Source of the DNA: Hyphochytrium catenoides
Lineage: Eukaryota > Sar > Hyphochytriomycetes > Hyphochytriales > Hyphochytriaceae
NCBI GenBank assembly: GCA_900088475.1
Contig: FLMG01001143.1
Span: forward strand, 13,258-75,782
DNA length: 62,525 nt
Direction of reading: 5' to 3'
This document shows positions 38,659 through 50,059 of the stretch, in pieces. The notes under the pieces are model-generated. The model made no database searches, was not told the origin of the DNA, and worked only from the letters and a program-made list of their open reading frames with translations. Within the stretch, counting starts at the first letter, position 1. Each line of letters starts with the position of its first letter. A program made the translations under genes and the position numbers.

Positions 38659-39974
38659 TCATAGGCCCAGGGCAGCTGCTCCCGCAGTCGTTCGTGGATC
38701 ACAACCGGTCTGGATAGACGAGTTAGTAGTCATCAAGTTTTACGGGCCGCAAGAAGGTAAGAACCTACCAGCCTTGGCCCTCTAATGTTGCTACAATCAT
38801 TGGGCTTATGTCCAGTATAGTAGGGCGGGCTGTGATGATGGTTCAACAACAACTCCATATTTGCATCTCTAGCCGCATCCACAGGATGGGAGACCACTTT
38901 CTCTTTGTAGCACGGAATGTAGCCGCCGTATCCTGGGGGGAAGTTCGTCTCTCTTGTTGTCCCAACGTGTAAGTCCTATCATAGAGGAGCAAAATGGTTT
39001 TAGGAGTTCGAGTGAGAGCTTGCAGAAGCGAGGATCACATATGCTGTAAGCTCACTACTAACCGAGGTTGAGCTTTTCACCTCTAGTAGGCCTGTCTTTC
39101 TTTCGTATGGGCGATCCATATCCAGATAGTAGCTACTTTGCAGAGGTCCGCGATTAAGAACTCTTGGAGGCAGGTCGGATGCTGCCCAAACAGGATCCCC
39201 TAACCTCGCCAAAACAGCGGTCTCGGCCTGTATGGAATCTAGCTCAAAGTCAGTATGGATTAAGGTTGAGAAGATTGTCGTAGGGCCTACAACCTTTTGC
39301 CGCCCTGACTGCTGCCTGGACCTCTGGAAGCGTAAGGGCTGTGTCCTCCTTCCGTTCTAAATACTTGGATACTTTTTTGAGCTCGAAATCCTTAAGAGGC
39401 CGTCGCAAAGCAGCACGAAGAATACTCTGTAATGCCGACAGTGGAACCGCACCTTGCTGTTGGCATTCACTTGTGTTGAAGGCATCTGCGAGGTCTGTCT
39501 CCTTCAAGTTAAGAAACTCTGTAGCATCCTGTTATGCATTCAAAAGAATGATCAGCTCTTGACCGCCCGCATCAAAATACTAATCTCAATAACCTCTTTG
39601 TAGTTCCTGAAGTCCGATGTATACAACGAAGTCCCGCTGAACTTGGGAGCATTGCCCTGTTGCGTCCTTGAGTCAGTCTCCTTTCGTCTGGATGACGGAC
39701 TACTGGCGTAGTCTGATGGCTTGGTGTTGGAATAGGTCAACTGGGAATAGAAGGCATTGTCAGACAATACATTGAAGACCTCGACGGGTGAAATTATAGT
39801 GACCTCATGCATGGTTGTAAAGTTATTGTTGCCAAGGACGACAGGATCCCGCCTATATTGTGCTGAGCCTTTGAAGTCTCTGAACTTCTGATCTCGGGAG
39901 CTCTCTGTCTCACCAGGCTTCAGGGCTGCACAAGGGGTCATTGCGCTACTACGGAACCCTCCGTACTGACTCAT
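38659..39974 (-). CDS. EF-hand-like protein with cilium-type PPGYGGYIP motif
   Basis: ATG at 39974. Exons end near GTSLYTSDFRNYKE, then a paired helix-loop-helix region (DLADAFNTSECQQQGAVPL, DFELKKVSKYLERKEDTALTL) resembling degenerate EF hands without the usual acidic calcium ligands. Next comes RPYERKTGLLE, then NFPPGYGGYIPCYKEKV with TGHKPNDCSNIRGPRL, and a last short exon giving TGCDPRTTAGAAALGL with stop at 38659. The PPGYxGxIP motif and the YTSDFRNY stretch resemble microtubule-inner or flagellar proteins of algae and animals, so an axonemal role is my inference. An alternative last frame would read to 38586 but needs a different splice phase, so I prefer the shorter one. Confidence 0.6.
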
Positions 39975-41109
39975 CTTTCACTTTGGTCTTCTTCTCTCCA
40001 GCTATAGCGCTAGTTACCTCTACACCTCCAGGCTGCTCATTGACCAAGCCGCAGATAATGCCCTGATGCACGCTTCCACCAGCTGCGAGGCGAGTCGAAG
40101 GACAAGCTCGGCACTCAATCTCGCTCAAGCCTCCCGTCTACCAGAGGTTGAGAGAGCTCTTGAGGCTCAGATACAGATTGGTGCTGGGACAGAACTGCGA
40201 TGATGATGGGATGACAGAGTAGATAGTAGTAGATCACGTATAGGCAATGTGATGCCATGCTCACCGAGGCTCAGACTATTTTCTATGGTAAATTGCTCTT
40301 CGACCAGCTTCAACCTCCCTCCTAAACCATCAAACCATCATGCTCATTTAGCATCTGGCAATGCTCATTCGGGATTCTGGAGATCAACGAAAAGTGTGAA
40401 ACGCCTGGTCGTTTATGATATGAATGATACTATATACGGAATATGGCACGATACCCTGTTGGCTGTTCCATTGACAAATCTGAGGTTCTTGTCGTTCACA
40501 AAGGAAGACAAAGAAATTTCCCTGTTAGCTGTTCTGCATTATTACTCCTCGTCAACCTAGGGTCTGACTTGGGAGTTCCGTCCCGGCCCAACAGCGTACT
40601 ATTCGCCTGGTGAGAAGATAGTTCAACTCATCTTTGTAATTGGGGTCATTCCGAATGAAAGATAGAGTTTGCCTGGTATTCCGGATGAGGCTTTGTGGTA
40701 TATCAGATAAAGGATTGCAAGGTTTCTAAGAGAGAATTGATGCCATCTTCCAGCATCCTTTGTCGTTCCATCAGCCTGCCTGGCTTCTCTTCTCTTCTGT
40801 AATAAAGACTGGGACTCAAGAGTCCATCAGTGCTGTGACCTTCTTTGTAAGCTGCTGAGGCTTTGATGCAAAATGATCTTCAAGAAAGAAGTGCAGCAGA
40901 TGTCGGGGAGAATTTGAGAAGGGACGCCAGCTGACCATCGCCGCCCACTAGTTTTTGATACACCTTCACTTTATAAACAACATAGTAACAAGCGCGGGAG
41001 AGCCCAGACAGGCCAGTTGGCGGCACGAGAACCAGATAGTGGAATATTTGCATACGTTTGGAGAGATTGCCAAGGCAGAGGAAAGGAGAATGAGTTTGTA
41101 GAGGTCCTC
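39975..41109. other. Divergent intergenic region
   Basis: About 1.1 kb between the EF-hand gene (minus) and the SIP5-like gene (plus). A 103-codon plus-strand frame near 40249 has no family features and I do not call it. The 5' exon with the start codon of the SIP5-like gene probably lies here. Confidence 0.4.
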
Positions 41110-42534
41110 ATATTCTCTCCGCGATACTGGACTCGTGTTGGCTGCAGCACCTATTGGCAAGATTGGATTTCTGCAAAGGCCACCGCGACAAGCTACGGGG
41201 CTTCCAACATTAGTACCCCTTCCCGACAACAAAATCTTTGACTCTTCAGAAGATCCAAAGTACAACGTAATGGGGAACACAGCGGGCCGAGTAGATGTAG
41301 ACAAAGAGTTTGCTAGATATGTCCGACCTCAAGGGTAAGATTCTACCTGATGCAATGGGGTCCAGCTGACTGATTCTCGTTGCCTCCAGAGTTTACCAGT
41401 CCTGTGAGTGGACTGAAAGACAGATAGTTCCTCTAGTCGCTCATCAAAGGCGACTCTGCCCATTGTATCCTCCATCGGAGACCGGAGTTTCCAATTCTGA
41501 AGAATGTCCGATCTGCTTCATGGTAAGTCCAGTCCCTCTACCTGGTCCCATGATTCTCTCTTAAAGTTCATTAAGCTTAGCCAAGCTAATAATGGGCGGT
41601 TTTAACATTACAGTACTATCCGGGGATAATCAATAAGACTAGCTGTTGCAGAAAGCCCTTATGCACCGAGTGCTTTCTTCAGATGAGACCTCCAAAGACT
41701 CTGGGAAGGTATCAGAGAGGTTTTGAACTGCTTGCAACTGTAGCGAGAACTAAGACTCTGCTGCGCTAGATGTCCTTACTGCACCAAGTGTCCCCTCAAC
41801 GTAACTTTTTCAGGGCAGAGACCAAGTGATCCATCCATCCGCCTTGCGTTGGTATGGATAACTCCTTTCTAGATTGTGAGTGCGAGGGCGCGCTAACAAC
41901 CAACCTAATCCGTCTGCTAGGCAAAAATGCACGATAAAACTAGGAAACAGCATCCCTTGAGTCGTGACACCGATGGACCCAGAATTCAGCTTGCGACTAC
42001 CAAAGAGCGACAACAAATTCATCAAAGTAAGCGACACATGCCACCTGGGTTTAAATTGCATCTGAAATGAGGCTAACTCCCTTGCCTCCTCTACTAGCGG
42101 CAACGCGCCAGTGCCAGGAGGTTGTTTTTGAAGCGTTGACAGCTTCCCGGGCCTCTAGAAGTAGCACTGCCACTAGCCAAGAAAGGAATCCACAAGATCT
42201 CTCCGTGGGCTCTTCCGATTTGATGATGATAGAGGAGATGCTGTTGATGGAGGCTATTCGCCAGTCTATGGCCGAAGTGCGTGTTGTTACTGAGGAAAGT
42301 CAAAGTGGAGCAATAGGCCCTGTCTTCGCTCCTTATCACTGCACCATGGACAGCAGAAGAGATGAATCCAGTGGTTACAGAGGATCAGATCTGTCGCGCG
42401 GTCTGGAAGAGACCCTTCCCAAATCCGCAGAATGCCATCCCGCACCCCATTCCGCTGGTACCACCTCTGACGTTAATGGGGTGAGGTACCGAGCGCAGCC
42501 CGCAGGTATTCGGTGTACGACCTCTGGCTCTTGA
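41110..42534 (+). CDS. SIP5: SIP5-like RING-type zinc-finger protein
   Basis: Multi-exon plus-strand gene; the true start codon lies in an exon upstream that I could not fix (an in-frame TAG precedes 41110). The family block KEFARYVRPQG, then VYQSCEWTERQIVPLV, leads to a split RING (ECPICFM, YYPGIINKTSCCRKPLCTECFLQM, then CPYCTKCPLNVTF). Further exons carry a low-complexity region and the helical block MIEEMLLMEAIRQSMAEV typical of SIP5 C-terminal halves, followed by a serine/charged tail. Yeast SIP5 links the Snf1 kinase with the Glc7/Reg1 phosphatase in glucose signalling; plant relatives are unstudied RING proteins. Its role here is likely regulatory, possibly as a ubiquitin ligase, but substrate and partner are unknown. 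Confidence 0.8.
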
Positions 42535-43409
42535 TCAACGGATAGCAGCTTTATCGCACTTTTCTATTATCGGGCAAAACATGGATGGAGAGTAGCAGCT
42601 CTATCATACTGCACAACGCACCCACCACCGATTCCTGGTAAGGAATCCTGTAAATATAGTGTTCCTCAAGAAGGCTCCGCTACTACTCGTAACTGTAAAA
42701 AGTACTTTATATTTTGTTATTCTACCTTGAGGGCGGAGGAATGTAGACATGCAATAATGCAAGGAAGGAGGCCTAGGATAGGCGCAACCTATCGTTCTAC
42801 AAGCGATAAAGCAGCTCCAGTCTCTGTCCTCCAGCAACAGCTCCTGGAAGCTGACCAGAACCGCGCCGTCAGGCTCGCTGGGGCAGTGTGTGGAACAGCA
42901 TCTCTGCACTGTGTTGCAGGAGGACAGCGGTTCCTGCTGCTGGCAGAGAGAGAGAAAGGTCTGTCTTCTCGCATCACTTATTATTGCTCGAAAACTATGG
43001 CGCGGTACAGTGTTGCTACAGAAGCCAGAAGCTCGTATTTACGGAATCACATCACGTTGAATGAGGAATAGATGCATAAAACAAGCATATATCCGGAATC
43101 TTTAGCGCTGAGACGGATGTTCTGTGTGCTGTGCTGGGTGTTGGCGTTGCGGTGGGGTTCTGATCGGTCAACGGAGAGGATGATGTCTGGCGCTGCTGCG
43201 GGAGAGAGAAGCGAGTAGTTCCTAGTGTATAACCCTTCCTCATTGCCCATCATCTCTAGTCCTCAAGACAGCCCCGCGCCTCACACAGTCAGTCCAGCGT
43301 ATCACCATTTCTTGATCCTCGGCTTGTCGCGGGGCACCAGAAGACAGAAATTCTAGTTCGGCGTCTGCTCCAAGAAAGTCTTCTCACAACATTCGAACAT
43401 TAAACAAGA
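42535..43409. other. Gap between SIP5-like and DNL genes, no supported gene
   Basis: About 875 bp. A plus frame ending at 43071 (114 codons, but starting at TTG) and overlapping minus frames exist, none with recognisable motifs or clean exon boundaries. It may include the 3' UTR of the SIP5-like gene and the promoter of the DNL gene. Confidence 0.35.
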
Positions 43410-44194
43410 ATGTCTTTTCAAAGATCAGTCCGCGCTACTTGGAGCCCGTTTCGACGACTCTTGAGCGGGACTATTAAGGTAGATGGTTCGTCATCCCTTT
43501 AAAACCCAGTAGGTGCATCGATATGCTAATCCATTCACTTGACCGCATTAGGATAAGCGCCTTATTCCAGCAGTTTCCCATCGAATCCAGAGCTGCGGCG
43601 GACGTGGCCATACACTGAGAAGTCCATTATGGTCATCTTCTTCCAGGCCATTTTCGGTCATAGCTCGTAAGTTCGCTCCATGGTCGATCATGACAATGTA
43701 GTCCTCATAAATCAATCATGTTGCACACTCATCTACAGATGGCGGCTCCGATGACTCTGAGCAACTGCCAGGCGATGATATGACGGGAATGCCCCCTGGG
43801 GCAACAAAGGGAGGACCCAAAATGATCATGATGTACACATGCAAAGGTGGGAGTACTCTAGTGGGCTTTATTGCTGTGCATGCCTAAAGCCACATTTCTC
43901 TTCATACCTTGCCCTTCAGTGTGTGAGACAAGAGCTGCTAAGACCATCAGTAAGATAGCCTATGAGGAGGGAGTAGTCCTCATCCGATGCCCTGGGTGCG
44001 AGAATCTGCATCTGATAGCGGACAGATTAGGGTGGTTCGAGGATGAATCCTGGGATGTTCAGAAGCTTCTTGCGGAGCGAGGGGAGCATTGCCAAGTTGT
44101 CACTGAAGACAACATCCTGGAGTTAACAGTCAAGGATATTGCAGGGCATGATATGCCACTTCCAGGTTCACCTGACCCCCAAAAAAGCGTTTGA
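43410..44194 (+). CDS. DNLZ: Mitochondrial DNL-type zinc-finger protein (Zim17/Tim15/HEP family)
   Basis: Four exons, 43410-43478, 43552-43666, 43739-43846 and 43920-44194, give 188 residues. The first exon encodes a basic, amphipathic presequence (MSFQRSVRATWSPFRRLL) suited to mitochondrial (or plastid) import. The zinc-finger domain is complete: TCKVCETRAAKTISK, then VLIRCPGCENLHLIADRLGWF, with four cysteines in two CxxC pairs and the family motif. Zim17/HEP proteins keep mitochondrial Hsp70 soluble and aid protein import and Fe-S cluster biogenesis. The domain is followed by about 60 residues (SWDVQKLLAERGEHC...) and a short polar tail. Whether it serves mitochondrion or plastid cannot be told from sequence alone. 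Confidence 0.93.
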
Positions 44195-45447
44195 ACCCAC
44201 GCGCTAGCTGGTAGACTACGCGAGCGATGGCCAACGATTCGCCATGGACGAGTCAAGGAACTACCATGGAGCTATGGGGCTTGGGTTGACGATGAGAGTC
44301 TATTCTGGAAAGGATATCTTAGCAGGGAGGAAGTAAGGAAAAACCTTTTGCCGGTTGGAGTTGCAGTCGGCGGGGAGATGTCAGGGAGAGGTATACGAAA
44401 GCACAAGAGGTTCAGAAGTCGAATTCTCCTTTAATATTTATTATCACGAGGCGGTCCATTGCTGACCCTTCAATTCGAAATGTAAATGATTGGGTCGTTT
44501 CTGGCTTTGGTGCCAGCGGCAAGCGGCAGCGACGGCATAGTGAAGACTGAGAGAATAGGAAAGAAGCCTACTACTACTATGAGAGACCGCGCTCTTAGTT
44601 CAACCTTGAAGCTAACGACTCTTTCTCTATCTGCTGTACAATCTGTGAATGACCTGGCTAGCTCCATCCGTCCACGGAAGGATGAGGTTCAAACAATGCC
44701 TGTTTAGACCTCGAAACGTTCATGTCGTAGACTTGACTTTTCTGATAAATGACTTGACCTTTCGTGTTGAAGAAACGAATACCTACCGCGACCGTAGGTT
44801 CTGGAGCCCATCCCGCACAGTCAAACGAGTCCATCTTTTGGAGGGTGACTTTTAGTGCTCGACGACTATCACTGTTCCGGCCTACAGAGAACAGAGAAAT
44901 CTTCACTAATAATAACAATGCCCTATTATAATTGAAGAAGGATGCAAGTGAGAGCGGTGAGTGTGACGGACGCTGGGTGGCAATGCTGATGATGTGTACA
45001 AGTACGCAAAGAAGAGTTGTTTTGTAGTAGTAAATTAGCTTGTATTCGTGAAGTGAGAAAGAACAGACAAACATACACACACGCAAAACTCTTGTTGTTT
45101 GTAAAGGAGACTGATAAGAAAGCGGCCAAGTGTGGCAGATGATGAGGAGATACATGTTCCATTCATAGAGACACGAGATCTGGCTTATCTATGATTGAGG
45201 CTGATGTGGGAGGAACTGATCCGCAGGTGTGCCGTGCCTTCCAAGAGTGCTCATTGCTCCAGAGATACTAACAGCTTATTAGCAGCCTGACGCACTGAGA
45301 AAACGACCAGCTGACTGCTTTGAGCTCTCAATGAGAACATTCGACTGTGCGTGACATCCTTCTGATATACGCTCAAGCGCCAACAACTGCGTTCCGAAGC
45401 GGGCATCTTAGGCGCATCGATTACGGTCGGCAGTCGCGTAACCTGTG
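44195..45447. other. Intergenic stretch, no supported gene
   Basis: About 1.25 kb. Frames exist on both strands near 44486-44855 (plus) and 44658-44880 (minus, with a possible spliced MDSFDCAGWAPEPTVA), but none has family motifs and the two strands contradict each other. It includes an AT-rich stretch near 44430-44460 and presumably the promoter of the first Orai-like gene. Confidence 0.35.
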
Positions 45448-46743
45448 ATGGGCTCAGATTCTGTCCCTCCTGCCCTTTCAATACCGGCTGAAGGCGAACA
45501 GTCCTCTCCATCCTGCTCTGCAGTGACAGACTTCAAGGCAGCCCTACCTCCCATCAACGTTTATCATGAGCCGATACAGTCGCTAGAAGAGTACCTCAAT
45601 CACTTGGAGCTGGATAACCTTCTAGCGGATGAGACTAGGAATTTGGTAAATGAGAAGGCGCAGCAGCTAAAGACTATATCCAACCTGAGTGCCCTGCTGG
45701 CTGGCTTTACAACGATGAATGTGGTGCAAATCAACCTTACTGGCTCGGAGCCTGAGTGGGTGATGATCTGCTTTGGCGTAACAGCCTCAATTGGAGTAAG
45801 ATTTCAGCCAATGGCTCCTCATCCCAGACACTTTTCACATCTTTTGATATCTGAGTTCTGCTACTAGAGTCATCATCCTCACGGACATTGCTCCAACCAT
45901 GTCGCCGTCCTTCTCTTCACAAGCGGCCTCCGCCATTGTCACGTAGACAGCCCTTGTTCAACTCTGTAAGCTTAGTTCTCTTCGCATGGTGTCCCTCTCC
46001 TGCTTTAAGTATCAATGTCCTTCTCAAACTAATTCTCTGTCCTTTCTGAACTATGCAGACCGGGCTTTTGCTGCTAGCAATGGTCAGCTGCTCCCTGATC
46101 CTTGTTGGGGTCTACCGCTATGATTGCAAGAAGAGAGAGGTACCCTTTGAAGAGTTTTGGAAAAAGAGGTTCGTGCTTCTTTGAACTACTGCCCTTCTTG
46201 AAGCGATACGACTAACTGAGGTAACGTCTTCTGCGGGACAGGTGTGAAGGCGACTTTCGGACAGCCTTTGTCTACTTCTCTTGGGGTGAGTACTTTGAGC
46301 ATACTGCGGTGTGTGGAGTTCGTCTTCTGTGACCGGTTACACCACTACTCTTCGTCTACAATGGTCCCACCGTTATAGACTCTAGTTTGCCTATTCCTAT
46401 TCATCGCACTGTTCCCACTGTCTGTCCGCAGGCCGTTCTCTTCTCGCATGACTAATCCTCCTATTTCATCACTGCAGGGGTACCATGCTTTCTCCTCAAC
46501 TTCATATTCTGTGGCGTTATTGTTTACAGAGCCTCCCTGCCAACCATCATCACCACCTCTGCCATCTCAGTTCTCTCTTTGGTAATCTGGTGGTTCAGGG
46601 TAGAGAGTAAATGGAGCGGCTTCCTCACATCCTCAAACTCCAACTTACGGCATCATGTGCCTGCTCAGCCCTCTGGGGAAGACTATTTGCACGGGGAAAC
46701 TCCCAAAAGGAGGAAGTTCAGTGAGCAGGAAAAGAACCCTTGA
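45448..46743 (+). CDS. Orai-like calcium channel paralogue 1, pore Glu replaced by Gln
   Basis: Four exons, 45448-45795, 46059-46168, 46242-46285 and 46478-46743, give 255 residues. A soluble N-terminus ends in a helix (ETRNLVNEKAQQLKTISN) leading into TM1, SALLAGFTTMNVVQINL, which aligns with the Orai pore helix SALLSGFAMVAMVE. TM2 spans FGVTASIG and GLLLLAMVSCSLILVGV; TM3 is FVYFSWGVPCFLLNFIFCG; TM4 is IITTSAISVLSLVIWWF. Where Orai has the selectivity-filter glutamate (E106 in human Orai1) the codon here is CAA, Gln. Orai subunits form hexameric plasma-membrane Ca2+ channels gated by STIM in animals. The E106Q change in human Orai1 is non-conducting and dominant negative, so this copy may be a regulatory or inactive subunit (inference). 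The C-terminal tail is charged (KRRKFSEQEKNP). Confidence 0.75.
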
Positions 46744-46836
46744 TATTGACGTTATGAAGCCTCAAGTAAGGTTTAGCCGGTCATCGGCCCTCTGTTGTGG
46801 TATCCCACGTCCTGTTAAGGACGAAGCAATGCGCTA

Positions 46837-49317
46837 TTACTTAGAGCCAACGACACTGCTAAGTATATCCCGGATACCCTTAACTTTGCCAGCAAGAGAG
46901 GAGTCGAAAACCGTACAAACAAGGCCCTTCAGGAATTGGAAACCCTTAGAAGAAACTGGGTACTGCAGAGGGCCTGGAATTGATGTGCGAATGAATGGGA
47001 AGATATCTTGCACCACGCTCTTCTGCAAGCACACATCACGTAGCCCTTCGTGTCCAGCAAAGCGTCCGAAGCCTGAATTCTTCACTCCCCCAAACGGTAA
47101 GGACTGAACCATGTAGTACGTGGCGAAGTCGTTGAGGGCTGTCATTCCACATCTTAGTCCGTTGCCCAGCCTTTCCTGTCTCCTTCTGTTCTCTGAGAAG
47201 ACAGAAGAGCCAAGTCCATAGTTGCTGTCATTGGCAAGGCGGAGGAGCTCTTCATCGTTCTTAACCTTGATAATTGACATAACTGGTCCAAACACCTCCT
47301 CCTTGGCTATCCTCATATCAGGCGTTACCTGCGATGTTATTGTGAGGGAGGTTGTCAGATATCTATCTAGTATTTAGCTTACCTAGCGGGGACTTGTGTC
47401 TGAAGAAATGGATAACAAAGAGCGTAACCTTTCGTTGGAAGGGAGGTGAAGGTGATGGAGAGAGGATTTCGCCTTATCAAAGGCATGAAAGAGACCTAGC
47501 AGGACAAGAGGAAGCGTGGAGAAGACAGAAAGCAGCTGATACTCACATCAGCCAATACCGTAGGTAGATAAAACAACCCTTTCAAAGCCTCGTTCCTCTT
47601 TCCGCCAGCCAGCAGCTTGGCACCGCGCTGTACAGCATCATCCACCAGCTCCTGAATGATCTGCAGCTGGGCCGGCATCACCATAGCTCCCATATCAACA
47701 GTCTCTTTCCCAAGGGGATCGCCTTGGCGTAGCTTTTTGACCACCTCGGTTACTTCCGAAAGAAACTCTTCATAAATCTTCTCGTATACGAAGACACTGC
47801 AATGTTATCATCGCCCAGAAGTGAGACAGATATGGCTTTAAAGATTCCCAAGAGTAGATCACTCTACCCAAGACAGGCATATAAGCAAGGTAAGGCTCTC
47901 TAGTGACTCACTGCCCCCTCTGTCTCTCTCTCTTAAGGCAAGCTTGACTCCACTGTTCTAGACGACACCTACCGTTCAATACCCACACAATTCTGGCCAC
48001 AGTTTTGATATACGCCGCGCAGAATCACTGGTACAACCGTAGAAAGGTGGGCATCCTCGCAGATTACAGCTGGATCTTTGCCTCCCAACTCCAACGTGAC
48101 AGGCGTGAGTGACTGGGCCGCCCTGCCCATTACCAGCTTTCCTACCTAACAGACAAGTCGAAGGGGTCAGTGCGGGAAGCCAGATAACATTGTAGCAACG
48201 AGGGCCTCTAGTAAGGAAGACAGCTATCCTATCCAACCCCATAGAGCTGGGTGGTTTCAAGCCCCCTTCCACCTACACTTTTTTCAAACCGCCCATATCT
48301 GCCTCCGTGCTTCTACAGTGAGTGTGCTGGCATCGGGACCCATCTCTAAGCATATCTGGTCCGTCAGCTATGATATCTTACCTGAGGAGATCCAGTAAAA
48401 ATTACTTTGTCCACAGAGTCGATTAGGGCTTCGCCAGCCTCCGCAAAGCCAGTCACTGTGAGCACCAGGTCTGGGTTATGTCCAGTCGCCCGAAGTGCTT
48501 CAGCCACGAAGCGCCCATAGTACTGAGAACTCCAGGCCGTGTGTTCCGATACTTTGGCAACGATGGCATTGCCTGCGAACAAACAGGAGAGAACGTGCGT
48601 GATCCAGTTCTGGAATGGATAGTTCCAGGGTGCAATTGTGCCGATAACGCCCATGGGATGATACTCGACCCATGCACTTTTATAGATAGAGAGCAAGCCT
48701 GTGGGGCGATATTCTTGCTGGAGCGCTGCTTCTCCATGCCTAAGCAGGTATTCAACCTTTGCAAAGACAACCAGAACTTCACCAAACATAGCGTCAACCT
48801 TCGTCTTTCCTGAGTCTCTGCACGCAACCCGAACAATGTCATCTTGATGCTCTGCGATATATTTGGCAATGGTTGCTATAACACGGCGTCTCTCGGCGAA
48901 AGTAGTTTGACTCCATTCCCGTTGAGCAACCCGCGCTCGGCTCACCAATTCTTTGACTTCATCTCTTGTCATCGCCTTGACCTCGCCGATGCGCCTCAAG
49001 GTGCTTGGATTGTAACACTGAATCATGTCCGGCCTTGTTTCCAGCTTGAGCGGCATATCTGGGTTTGCATCTTCTTCAGCGGCGTCATCACGGCTCTCGA
49101 GCTCCTGCAGGGGGACCGAGACCGAAGGTACCCGCTGCTCTGGAGATAGAAAGAGCAGGCGCTTGAGCAACAAGATTGCCACAAGGGCCACCACACCTCC
49201 CGCGATCCATTGGCTGTGCTCAAAGACGAGCACGGATAGCTCGGCAAAGGCGTTTTCGAGTAAGGTGCGGGAAGATTCTGACAGGATGCACGCAGACAAG
49301 CAAATGAAAACCATCAT
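46837..49317 (-). CDS. ALDH22A1: Membrane-anchored aldehyde dehydrogenase, ALDH22 type
   Basis: The first ATG in the frame is at 49317. The N-terminus has a hydrophobic start ([12 protein letters not shown]) and a transmembrane anchor ([18 protein letters not shown]), then an acidic linker. The catalytic domain follows: [24 protein letters not shown] (substrate/NAD site), [17 protein letters not shown] then VGKLVMG (Rossmann GxxxG), [10 protein letters not shown] with the general-base Glu, and [12 protein letters not shown] with the catalytic Cys. [10 protein letters not shown] and [14 protein letters not shown] complete it. The SEHTAWSS and SSKGFQF-type stretches fit plant ALDH22A1 better than classes 1-3. 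It would oxidise aliphatic or lipid-derived aldehydes with NAD(P)+ at a membrane of the secretory system. One intron, 48147-48381, is unusually long for this window. Its stop lies 93 bp from the stop of Orai-like paralogue 1 (convergent). Confidence 0.88.
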
Positions 49318-50059
49318 TGCGTGGTTAAGCAACCAACTGGTTGGTGATTGAAACAGGCAAATGAGCCCAGACGACTGAGTCACGGCAAGCTTCAGATAAT
49401 CGTCTCGTCCGGTGAGGCGATGGCGCCACTATCCTTGAAGCCTTTATTCTTGAGTGCGTCCTAGGCCGCTGACCTTCCTCCTCTGAGTAAAGGCCTTTAC
49501 TTTCTTGTCGACAGATTCTGAGGTGTGGGGCCAGCGCAGAAGTTTGGACCAGCTTCGCGCCTTCTTTTTCGTCTTCTACCCTAATATAAGGAAGCTTGAA
49601 TTATAATCGGTTAGGACCTCTAGTTTTGGTAAATAGCTCAACTCTGTCTACTGAGAGCTGATTGAGAGTACAGTAGTGCCACAAAAAGTATTCTCCGCCG
49701 CAGCACTTCGTCTTACAAGGACTGTCAAAGCGGTTATTGATTCGTAATCTCGGCTATATCCCTGCTGTAAGCTGACCATTCGGACAGTCCCTGGAAAAGA
49801 GCCTTACCGTTACCGGTACGGCATGGCCTTGTTGTTCCCACTGCGGAAAAGTGAAGGGAAGCGGGATGTTGGCCCTAGTTGGGCAGCAGGCTGGACGTGA
49901 TGAGTCTTCGTCTGGAAGCTTCGCAACGCATCCTTCCAAGGGCATCTTCCCATATCGTGTGCCTTCCTCCTCCATGCTGCAGGGTAGAAACTGAGGTTAA
50001 TAGCCTTAAGGAAAAGATCCTGTTATACTAGGTCTACAGCTGGCAGGGGGCTGGGCATA
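49318..50059. promoter_or_regulatory. Divergent promoter region, ALDH and Orai-like paralogue 2
   Basis: About 740 bp between two outward-facing start codons. A 73-codon minus frame near 49754-49975 has no family signal. I see no distinct TATA box close to either ATG. Confidence 0.45.

Noticed and set aside
42604-43253. Possible gene between SIP5-like and DNL genes
   Set aside because: Overlapping frames on both strands, non-ATG start for the longest, and no motifs or splice signals that agree.
44470-45162. Minus-strand gene with MDSFDCAGWAPEPTVA and hydrophobic frames
   Set aside because: Exon joins are possible but yield only a short product with no family; a competing plus-strand frame is equally good.
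45870-45950. An extra exon between exons 1 and 2 of Orai-like paralogue 1 (SNHVAVLLFTSGL)
   Set aside because: It can be spliced in frame, but it would disrupt TM2 and has no counterpart in paralogue 2.
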